Origin: Amphiduros pacificus
Lineage: Eukaryota > Annelida > Polychaeta > Phyllodocida > Hesionidae
Reading direction: 5' to 3'
Assembly (NCBI GenBank): GCA_949316495.1
Contig: OX439002.1
Location: 8,339,501-8,403,500, forward strand
DNA length: 64,000 nucleotides
Below the pieces are notes generated by a model. That model worked only from the letters and a program-made list of their open reading frames with translations, searched no databases and was not told where the DNA came from. The position numbers and the translations under genes were made by a program. Positions 1 to 12,400 of this stretch are shown one piece after another. Position 1 is the first letter of the stretch; each line of letters opens with the position of its first letter.

Positions 1-450
1 AAGGTCATCATTAAGAATATTAAATGTGGGCCTTCATGAGGCAAATGTGTGGTAGAAATCTTGAGTCTGTAGCTAAAATAAGTAAAAACATATTGTAAAA
101 TGTCAGTTTTTGCCAAGAATTTGAAGCCTGTGACCTTGAAAAACAAGTCAAGGTTATAACTGAGGTCATCCTATTTAGGCCTTCATGGGATGCACTGGGA
201 TGCATGTGTAGTAAACATTCTGGAGTCGGTATCTCAAAGCAAAATATAGTAAAATGTTGAAATTTACAATGACAGACAGACACACACACTGTCACAGAGA
301 CAGACACACACACTGTCACAGAGACACATGTAAACATGGACGGACTCTGATACCATAGCTCCCACACCTCTTGGGCTTCGGGAGCTAATTATCACAAGAA
401 ATTGTAATAAACTAATCTGATATGCATGTTTGAAGGCCTGTATTTATTAC
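1..450. repeat. Diverged tandem dimer of a dispersed repeat with CA-rich end
   Basis: Two related copies of about 150 bp lie head to tail. Each has AGGTCATC, then GGCCTTCATG, then a GTAGTAAACATTCTGGAGTC-type segment, then TATAGTAAAATGT or similar. They are followed by a CAGACACACACACTGTCACAGA dimer at about 273-330. This part is RhoGAP intron; no further coding exon is visible in it. Confidence 0.45.
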
Positions 451-3400
451 CTCGAGAAGGGTGTGCAGTGGCAGGAGGACTTTTCTCTCCACTTCCAGCT
501 CATACTGTAGCTGCTCTTTGGCAATATTGCCCTCGGCGTCTCCACACAGCTGGAACATCTGCCTGCAAACATAGCACACCAATCATTGCCAAAATGTCCG
601 CTCTCATCTGCAATTATTCTGTTGCTGATATCTTAACAAGGCCACAGAGAATTTATTTTTAAAATTCTGTAATGTGGCCCTGAAAAAAGGATAAAGCCTG
701 TTGATTTTTTTTATTCTGATGAAAATTCTGAAAGTGGTTATCACAACCATAACCATGAGACATTCGTAACTCTTAACTCTGTAAAAATCAAATGATATTC
801 TTCATATGTTAAAAGATTTTTATTTTCACAATTATATTTGCATTTATTTTATATTTCAAATATTACTATTTTATTCAGCTAAATTTTATCAAACTGATGC
901 ATGAAACTCGCAAATTTGACACACATCCTAAAAGTTGGAGAATGTTTTGTTGATTTGATGCCATTTTATTTTAAACTATAAATTTCTCAATCTGTATGGT
1001 CTCAAAAGCAATTTTGGTATGTCAAAGATTTTTCAAAATCCCCCATAGTTGCTGGTCATCAATACTTCTTGGCATGACCTCTTATACTTACCCCATAAGG
1101 GTTTCTATTCCCAGAAGGCTGGCTGATTCTGTCATATTTTGGGAAAGTGCAAATTCTGGCATTCTTCTCTGAAATTGAGAAATCAAAACATAAGTAATTA
1201 TGCTTTTCATATTCACATATTAAGTACGATTTTGAGAAAACATTTTTTACATTGATGGTTAAATGGTCAATTTAAGCTACTTGAACAATTGTATACAGTC
1301 AGGCTTGGAAGCATTCAAAATCTGTGAAACATTATGAAAAATCCCCAGCTCCTGATGTATTTTTATATTTCTGCTTTGAATATGAACATTGATCATGTAC
1401 ATACTAAGCGTTTCTCTGCATCGGGGCCTGTGTTCTGTATGCACTGCCCCAGTTTCTGTTGTGTAGCCTTGCATGCTTGCCGAATAAGTTCTATCCGTTT
1501 GTCGAGATGTTGTAAGTCCTCAGTCAGCTCGGTTTTCTCTGCCCTGCAAGCATATGCAATAATAAGTCATTATTACAAACATCTTCTTATTGTTATAATT
1601 ATCACTATCCAAGCATCCATGGAGGAAAATGTTTCCATAAAGCATGTCCACATTTCCCACTGCCAGGGGAAGGCCTCATTGACGCTGACTTGTGTAATCT
1701 GGGTATTGCTTTAGTTTGACACTTGGGTAGACAAATACATGAATTCTACTTGGTCTTCTGTCCAAGGTTCTATCATTTCAATTACCAAGAAATGCGACTT
1801 TATTACAAGTAACAATACATTCTATACTCTATAAGGGTGGAAACTATAATGCACATTTTCCCATATTTCAAATATTAAGTTCCATATATTCTTGAGTAAG
1901 AAATCAAAACATTCTCCTAAAAATTGATTTAACAAATAGATAACAATCACCAAAATAAATGATGGGTCGGAAAAACCTATTTCAGGAGTAACATAACTTT
2001 AACATTACATTGCAAGGGCATAACTACTTAAATGCTATTGATGTTAATCTGACGACATAGAAATTCTATCAAGACTTCTTGTTATTCTCGCCATATCCTT
2101 TATGTGCTCATTCATTCTGCATGATGACTAATATCAAGGTGAAGATTTTTTTCCTCCAGGAAAGGTATTTCCAATTTCATCCATTCATATATTTACATAT
2201 GATTTTGAAAAAAAGTTCATAAAATCACGATAAGTAGACCCACAGATCTTTATGACATTCTGTAGCCATGACAGGGAGTGTTAGATATGTTGCCCGGAGA
2301 TATATAGAGTATACCAGTACTTGCATTTTATGAAATATAAAGCTCAGCAAAATCAATATAGTCCATATTCTTTCCAATGATCTGTGTCAAATTGTGTAAA
2401 GAACAATGCAAAGCACTCTCAGCCCATTATATCAACACAGCATATCTACAGCTTGGTGCACTCTGTCCATTATATCAACACGGCATATCTACAGTATGGT
2501 GCACTCAGCCCATTATATTCAACACATCATGTCTACAGCATGGTGCACTCAGTCCATTATATCAACACAGCACATCTACAGTATGGTGCACTCAGCCCAT
2601 TATATCAACACATCATGTCTACAGTATGGTGCACTCAGCCCATTATATTCAACACAGCATATCTACAGCATGGTGCACTCAGCTCATTATATCAACACAG
2701 CATATCTACAGCATGATGCACTCTGCCCATTATATCAACACAGCATATCTACAGTATGATGCACTCAGCCCATTATATTCAACACATCATGTCTACAGCA
2801 TGGTGCACTCAGTCCATTATATCAACACAGCACATCTACAGTATGGTGCACTCAGCCCATTATATCAACACAGCATATCTACAGCATGGTGCACTCAGCC
2901 CATTATATCAACACAGCACATCTACAGCATGGTGCACTCAGTCCATTATATCAACACAGCACATCTACAGTATGGTGCACTCAGCCCATTATATCAACAC
3001 AGCATATCTACAGCTTGGTGCACTCAGCCCATTATATCCACACATCATGTCTACAGCATGGTGCACTCTGCCCATTATATCAACACAGCATATCTACAGC
3101 ATGGTGCACTCAGCCCATTATATCAACACAGCATATCTACAGTATGGGGCACTCAGCCCATTATATCAACACATCATGTCTACAGCATGGTGCACTCAGC
3201 CCATTATATCAACACAGCACATCTACAGCATGGTGCACTCAGCCCATTATATCAACACAGCATATCTACAGTATGGTGCACTCAGCCCATTATATCAACA
3301 CAGCATATCTACAGTATGGGGCACTCAGCCCATTATATCAACACAGCATATCTACAGTATGGTGCACTCAGCCCATTATATCAACACAGCATATCTACAG

Positions 3401-6400
3401 TATGGGGCACTCAGCCCATTATATCAACACAGCACATCTACAGCATGGTGCACTCAGCCCATTATATCAACACAGCATATCTACAGTATGGTGCACTCAG
3501 CCCATTATATCAACACAGCATATCTACAGTATGGGGCACTCAGCCCATTATATCAACACAGCATATCTACAGTATGGTGCACTCAGCCCATTATATCAAC
3601 ACAGCATATCTACAGTATGGGGCACTCAGCCCATTATATCAACACAGCATATCTACAGTATGGGGCACTCAGCCCATTATATCAACACAGCATATCTACA
3701 GCATGGTGCACTCAGCCTATTATATCAACACAGCATATCTACAGCATGGTGCACTCAGCCCATTATATCAACACAGCATATCTACAGTATGGGGCACTCA
3801 GCCCATTATATCAACACATCATGTCTACAGCATGGTGCACTCAGCCCATTATATCAACACAGCACATCTACAGTATGGTGCACTCAGCCCATTATATCAA
3901 CACAGCATATCTACAGTATGGTGCACTCTGTCCATTATATCAACACAGCATATCTACAGCATGGTGCACTCAGCCCATTATATCAACACAGCATATCTAC
4001 AGTATGGTGCACTCAGCCCATTATATTCAACACATCATGTCTACAGCATGGTGCACTCTGCCCATTATATCAACACAGCATATCTACAGCATGGTGCACT
4101 CAGTCCATTATATCAACACAGCACATCTACAGTATGGTGCACTCTGCCCATTATATCAACACAGCATATCTACAGCATGGTGCACTCAGCCCATTATATC
4201 CACACAGCACATCTACAGCATGGTGCACTCTGCCCATTATATCAACACAGCACATCTACAGCATGGTGCACTCAGTCCATTATATCAACACAGCACATCT
4301 ACAGTATGGTGCACTCTGCCCATTATATCAACACAGCACATCTACAGCATGGTGCACTCAGCCCATTATATCCACACAGCACATCTACAGCATGGTGCAC
4401 TCTGCCCATTATATCAACACAGCACATCTACAGCATGGTGCACTCAGCCCATTATATCAACACAGCATATCTACAGCATGGTGCACTCAGCCTATTATAT
4501 CAACACAGCATATCTACAGTATGGTGCACTCCGCCTATTATATCAACACAGCATATCTACAGCATGGTGCACTCAGCCCATTATATCAACACAGCACATC
4601 TACAGCATGGTGCACTCAGCCTATTATATCAACACAGCATATCTACAGTATGGTGCACTCCGCCTATTATATCAACACAGCATATCTACAGTATGGTGCA
4701 CTCAGCCTATTATATCAACACAGCATATCTACAGCATGGTGCACTCAGCCCATTATATCAACACAGCACATCTACAGCATGGTGCACTCTGCCCATTATA
4801 TCAACACAGCATATCTACAGCATGGTGCACTCAGCCCATTATATCAACACAGCATATCTACAGCTTGGTGCACTCAGCCCATTATATCAACACGGCATAT
4901 CTACAGTATGGTGCACTCTGCCCATTATATCAACACAGCATATCTACAGTATGGTGCACTCAGCCCATTATATCAACACAGCATATCTACAGCATGGTGC
5001 ACTCAGCCCATTATATCAACACATCATGTCTACAGTATGGTGCACTCAGCCCATTATATCAACACATCATGTCTACAGTATGGTGCACTCAGCCCATTAT
5101 ATCAACACATCATGTCTACAGCATGGTGCACTCTGCCCATTATATCAACACAGCACATCTACAGCATGGTGCACTCTGCCCATTATATCAACACAGCACA
5201 TCTACAGCTTGGTGCACTCAGCCCATTATATCCACACATCATATCTACAGCATGGTGCACTCAGCCCATTATATCAACACAGCATATCTACAGCTTGGTG
5301 CACTCAGCCCATTATATCCACACATCATATCTACAGCATGGTGCACTCTGCCCATTATATCAACACAGCACATCTACAGTATGGTGCACTCAGCTCATTA
5401 TATCAACACGGCATATCTACAGTATGGTGCACTCAGCTCATTATATCAACACATCATGTCTACAGTATGGTGCACTCAGCTCATTATATCCACTCTGCAT
5501 ATATCTACTATGGTGCACATGTATGGTATAAAATGCCAATCCTACCAACAACAGCATATCCACAGGTTGTGCACCCTATCCTACAGCATAAGATATCTAT
5601 AGAACATGAAATTCATGCAGTTGCATCAAAACCACATGTCTATAGTATGGGGGGAAAATTCTATGCAAAAAATATTTCATAACAGACTACGAGTATGTGC
5701 TCTCAGCCCTTCCAAATGTCATAAAAGTGTCAGTGATCTATAGTACAGTGCATTCAGCCATTCTATCAGCACCATAGATTACTTTCAGCAATTTTGCTAA
5801 GCCTGTCTGCCTATTTGCTGTCTAACTCTTACAGATGCCCTGTTTTGGTCTGAGATGCTGACATGAATGGAGATGTGATTGCTCTCTGCATCACAAGTAC
5901 CCTGATGGGTCTCCATCTTGCTGCTTGTCCCAGCTCCTCTGCATCTCAGACCATAAATCTAGCCAATACTATACCATAGAGACCGCCTGGAGTGCCCTCT
6001 ACTGGTCAATCTGCCAACAAACCTAACACAGTAACTTTATGGATCTTTGCTGGTATAATCAAAGAATGCCAAGCACTGAGGTTGGCCTTAAGTGGCAGGA
6101 TGGGGAGAAAGGACCAGACCTTCATGCATCAACTAATTTGAAACAGAAACTAGTCATAATCTTGGTGGGTGGGACTGGACATAGTCTTTTATGAAAACTA
6201 CCATGTGCTCCACTGCTGGAAATGAAACTTAATACATTTTTCTCTGTTATTAATTGTTTGAATGTTTTGCTTTCTCGTATTTGTCTTAAATATTATTTTA
6301 ATCTCTTTTTCTCAGCCCCCATTTAATATTTTCTTTCATATTATTGAATGTTATAATTATTCCATAATCTATACTGGTATTGGACTTCTGCAGCTGCACA

Positions 6401-9400
6401 TATTGTCAACATGGCATGGATATTATTTGAATATGGGGAGGATGTTTGCTCCCTGTTATTACCCAGTCTGGACTTGTTTGATGAATCTGCTGTCTGCTTG
6501 CTTGGCATGTGCTCTATTATGATAAATATTCTGGCAAGTGATTGCAGTTTGGGAGGTGTTAGTGGGATATGTGAAGTATTATCTAGAGTTACCGACAACT
6601 TCCCTACTATTATACATCAATTAAGCAGTGTCAGAATGAACCCAGGTGCTGCTAAATCTCATTCATGTCTGGCCAACGTAAAGCACAGACAGGTCATGGT
6701 GCATCGATACATTTACCACCATCCTGCTCATAGGCCATTTGCCGGATTAATCACCACTCCACATGTACAGATCTACCCAATGCCAGTACTCAATGCTAGT
6801 ACTCAATGCTAGTACTCAATGCTAGTACTCAATGCCAGTACTCAATGCCAATACTCAATGCTAGTACTCAATGCCAGTACTCAATGCTAGTACTCAATGC
6901 CAGTACTCAATGCCAATACTCAATGCTAGTACTCAATGCTAGTACTCAATGCTAGTACTCAATGCTAGTACTCAATGCTAGTACTCAACGCTAGTACTCA
7001 ACGCCAGTACTCAATGCTAGTACTCAATGCTAGTACTCAATGCCAGTAATCAATGCTAGTACTCAACGCTAGTACTCAATGCTAGTACTCAATGCCAGTA
7101 CTCAATGCTAGTACTCAATGCCAGTACTCAATGCTAGAACTCAATGCCAGTAATCAATGCTAGTACTCAATGCTTTTACTCAATGCCAGTTCTCAATACT
7201 TCTACTCAGTGCCAGTACTCAGTACTAGTACTCAATACTTCTACTGCACGCTAGTACTAGCATTGAGTAGTACTCGATGGTAATACTCAATGCTATGAAT
7301 CAATACTAGTACTCAATGCTAATACTCAATGCTACTACTACAGATATACTCAATGCTAGTGCTCAACTAGTACTCAATGCTACTTGTATTTATTGCATGG
7401 AAATATGATTCAAAGCTAGTACTCAATGCTAGTACTCAATGGTAATACTCAATGCTAGTAATCAATGCTAGTACTCAATGCTTCTACTCAATGCTACTAC
7501 TCAATGCTAGTACTAGCATTGAGTAGTACTCAATGGTAATACTCAATGCTACAAATCAATGCTAGTACTCAATGCTACTACTACAGATATACTCAATGCT
7601 AATGCTCAATGATACTACTCAAAATTAGTCCTCAATACTAGTACTCAATGCTAGTACTCAATGCTAGTACTCAATGCTACTACTCAATGCTAGTACTCAA
7701 TGCTTCTACTCAATGCTAGTACTAGCATTGAGTAGTACTCAATGGTAATACTCAATGCTACAAATCAATGCTAGTACTCAATGCTACTACTACAGATATA
7801 CTCAATGCTAATGCTCAATGATACTACTCAAAATTAGTCCTCAATACTAGTACTCAATGCTACTTGTGGATCTGTATTTATCACATGGAAATATGACACA
7901 TTGAAATGAAGACATCTTCCTCAAGATGATGTCGTGGTGAGACAGGATTATGCTATAGCATGGGATTAAGCAATACTATATTGCTAATCAAAACCCACAC
8001 AGATGGGGATGCTGGGAGCTAACATTCTGCTGCTGACTAACTTACATCCCAGCACCAATGTCATGCTTCACACACAGGCTGGGTGGGGGAGGCAAACACC
8101 AGGCAGCACCTCATAATATGCCCCCCCCCCCACACACACAGGCTGGGTGGGGGAGGCAAACACCAGGCAGCACCCCATAACATGCCCCCCCCCCCCACAC
8201 ACACAGGCTGGGTGGGGGAGGCAAACACCAAGCAACACCTCACAATATGCCCCCCCCCCCCCACACACACACAGGCTGGGTGGGGGAGGCAAACACCAGG
8301 CAGCACCTCACAATATGCCCCCCCACACACACACACACAGGCTGGGTGGGGGAGGCAAACACCAGGCAGCACCCCATAACATGCCCCCCCCCCCACACAC
8401 ACACAGGCTGGGTGGGGGAGGCAAACACCAGGCAGCACCTGACAATATGCCCCCCCCCCCCCACACACACAGGCTGGGTGGGGGAGGCAAACACCAGGAA
8501 GCACCTCACAATATGCCCCCCCCCCCCACACACACACACACAAACAGGCTGGGTGGGGGAGGCAATCACCAGGCAGCACCCCATAACATGCCCCCCCCAC
8601 ACACACACACAGGCTGGGTGGGGGAGGCAAACACCAGGCAGCACCCCATAACATCCCCCCCCACACACACACACAGGCTGGGTGGGGGAGGCAAACACCA
8701 GGCAGCACCCCATAACATGCCCCCCCCCCCCCCACACACACACAGGCTGGGTGGGGGAGGCAAAACCCAGACAGCACCTCACAATATGCCCCCCGCCCAC
8801 CCCACCACACACACACACAGGCTGGGTGGGGGAGGCAAACACCAGGCAGCAACCCATAACATGCCCCCCCACACACACACACAGACACTTCATGCACACA
8901 TCAAATTAATATGTCTTTCATGAGCAAAACGTTAATATTCCACTCTCTTCCTCATCCTGTATTATTAAATTGCATTACTTAGCAAAACCTCTCACTTCCA
9001 TTGTGCCAGACAACTCCTGAAACCTGGCAAACAGCAGACTTCTCATCCTCATAATATCAGGGCCTTCCCATATCCACCATCCTGCACATACTAATATCTA
9101 TCCCCATGTCATAACCTGCTCCTATCTCAGCCCGTTCTGGGTGCAACCCCATCAACTGCTCAACCTAAATTATTGTTTCTCTAAAAATTCAGCACCATTC
9201 CACATTACCCTCTCCCTGGTCCAGTCAACCTACAGATTAGCTCACACCTTTTCTCTGCCACATGTACTGCTTTTCTCTTTCCATACCCCCCAAATAGATC
9301 AGCTCTCCTTCAGATTAGCTAAGTTTAATGCTTTTTTCACTCATCCTATGCACATCTTTACAACTCAATGTTTCTGTCTCTGTGCCAAATTGCTGTTGGC

Positions 9401-12400
9401 AATGAAAGTTTGTCTCACCTGCCAAAATATTTATACTGTTCACTGTAATCTCTGTAATTTACTTAAATAACATGTACAGTTCACCTTTAGCATGACATTG
9501 GTCATGTACAATAATTAATTGTGTGGCTAGCTAATGTAGTGGTTGAGTGAAACATTACTCCCATTCTAAGAATAGAAATAAAAGAGCCATTGACTGCATC
9601 CATTTTTCAATGAACTGACCATACAATGGCAAATGTTAGGCAAACCAGAGGTAAGATTGCCATACCCATTAGCCACTGCTAAGTCTTGCATGGCAATAAG
9701 GTTAATTCCAGTTTGTGATGTCATAACTAGTCTCGTTAAAGTAGGAAAATATATCATAAGTGACCTTGTACTTTGACAACAATACCATTTAAGTGCAAAC
9801 AGGCCCAAATTATCAAATATTATTCATAAATTTATATATGATACAGTTAAAATAATAACAACCAATTATATTCATATCTAAATAAGAATCTCTGCACAAC
9901 ATTTTTAATCAGCAATGCTGGATTAAGTTCCACACTGCTATTATACATAATTTCACCTGAAAGTAAGGCAGATATTAAGTAATAAAGGATGAGTCATTTA
10001 GCAGACAATGGTGTGAGATGTGGGTTTGAGGTGTGTTGGCTGAGACCCAGTTTAGATATAGGTGCTTGTGTATGTATGATGTATACACCACATCTCCTTG
10101 GTACTACTTATCAACACACCAGCACCAATATATTTGATGGAAACCCTGCTCAAAGGGGCTCAGACACAAAGGCTCGTTCTCCAAGGCATTTAAAACATTA
10201 GGAATTGATCGTTCGATCATAAAAGAACACAGACACCAATATAACATGAAAACCTTGATACATTTGAAGTACCAGAGATTGTCTTCCAAACTAGGTTCTA
10301 TTATATAATAGTAATAATTATGCAAGGTAAGCAAAACGGTTCACAGCTAATTGTTTGAAATATTGCCAGATATTTCAGCCAACCTTGCAGGCTAGTTTGA
10401 GTTGCAAGGTTTCAAATATTGTCAGTTTTCTTTTAACAGAAAAAGAACTTTCAAATTTAAGATAAAAGAACTCTGCTGTTCATCCATCAGTAAATACTGT
10501 ACTATCTGCTGTCATCCATACAACACCTGAACTAAAATTATGATCCCCACATTTGAACCCTAAATGTCGAACATATTCTTGGTATATATCATTGTTTGTG
10601 ATGTGACAACTGACTTTCAATGAAATAATCAAGATTATTATCTGAGTATGTTTTGTTAACATCCTGATTGATAGAAATCCTGACATATTCATTTTTATCT
10701 AATGTGTCCTGGCTGCAATACGAGACAGCTTTAAGTTTGATATTGTGAACTATCCCTTTGTGAAGGATTCAAACATTCCAGAAAAGCCTGCCTATGGAGT
10801 TTATGCCTCTAGACTCATCAGCATTGCTCGCGCATGTGACTCATTCAAAGACTTTAAGGATAGACATGAATTTCTGTGTTTGAAGCTGATGAGACAGGGC
10901 TTTCATTATAAATCATTAGTGAAACAGCTACACAAAACTAAGCATAAACACAGAGATCTCTTTGCTAAATACCAGTCAGTCATTGAAGTTCCTTTGCCCA
11001 TCAACATCTCAAATCAACGGCATGTTACATTACGCTGATACTCATCTCACTGTATTCCCTCATTTTCATCCCTTCATTTTATCACTAGTGGAATCCTGCT
11101 TAAGATCGCGAGGGGGCGTAGTTTCCTACTATGAAGGTGTACGAGTAATGTTCCAGCATGCATGCCATTGATCTGTGTTTTCAGATCATGTGTTGGTACA
11201 TGAAGCCTACACCCTGCTAGTTATAATCATCTGTTTGGTTCATTTTCATACAGTTTTATTTACTTCCATTGCATGCTTATACATTCTCATGTTATCATAC
11301 TAGTCTTGTTAAATTTGTTTCTGTTAGTCATTCCAGTTGTTAAACATAGCATACATCTATTTTCATAAAGGCAGGGTTAATTTTAATTAACGCAAGACCA
11401 TTCACACAAATTAATACCATATATTGTTCAAATATGATTTTTATAAATGTTGTAAATATATTGCCTGCTGTCGAGAAAACACAGGAATAAGGTGTATCTG
11501 TGCTGAGGAAAAATATTATAATATTATGCCCCGTGTCATCATGGTCAGAGGACTATGTACAGTCCTGGCTGTGGTTCAGTGGTCAGACCCCAGGACAAGG
11601 TCATAGAGCTGTGTGAGCACTCAACCATAAGATCTGGACACAGCAGCTACAAATGGCACAAACAAAATTACATCTCATACATGCAATCAATCTAGAAAGA
11701 ATTTTTAATGTATTGATTTAATACACAAATAAATCGGCATATATAGAAAATGCAAATTGCCAATCAGCGCATGTCAGTACTTTGCTTTTTATCACCAAAA
11801 CCTAACAATTCAATCAACTTAAATTTATATTGCTGGTATCAACCGAGTTTTATCACTACAAAGGATGATTATGACACATTGTACAGAATGTTGCAGAGGC
11901 AGGTTTTTTGTGGTTGGACATTAGTGGGAAGTGCTGCAGCTGAGCTGTCATTTGGTAATGCCACAAACAGGTCTGTGTATTGATCTGTGGGTGATGAATG
12001 GGCTGAACCATGTCAATATCCAATATGTCCATTCCACCATCAGCCACCTGGTGAGGTATCACGCAAGCTTCTACAATCCTGTCTTTTCAGAGCTAAAATA
12101 AATAATATCATCCTGGTTGTTTTCAACAGACTGAAAAGTTTGGCACGAGTTAAAAAAAATGATTCGTGACTTTCTTCTTCACTTGTACCTGTGACCCAGA
12201 CACATTCTCCATGGCATGAATAAACTAAATATATGTGACTACTGTACTTTAGTGCATGCATTCTGGCTAGCCATGGTTGCAGGTAGTCCAGGTATGCAAG
12301 GGAGAAGTCAGTTGGTAGGTCATTCTGCATCATACAGTCCATCCAGACAGCAGATTGGGGAAGCTGTTAATATCTAACTTTGCTCTATATTGTTAACTTG

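Noticed and set aside
2377-5682. A 1101-residue repeat protein, with overlapping 948- and 881-residue alternatives
   Set aside because: All three plus-strand frames are open because the 43-bp unit lacks stops, and single-base unit changes shift the frame. No start context, splice or domain supports coding.
8061-8923. Cys/Pro/Gly-rich or His/Pro-rich proteins on both strands
   Set aside because: Frames follow the ~66-bp repeat on both strands with frequent changes in C and CA run length. No independent coding evidence.
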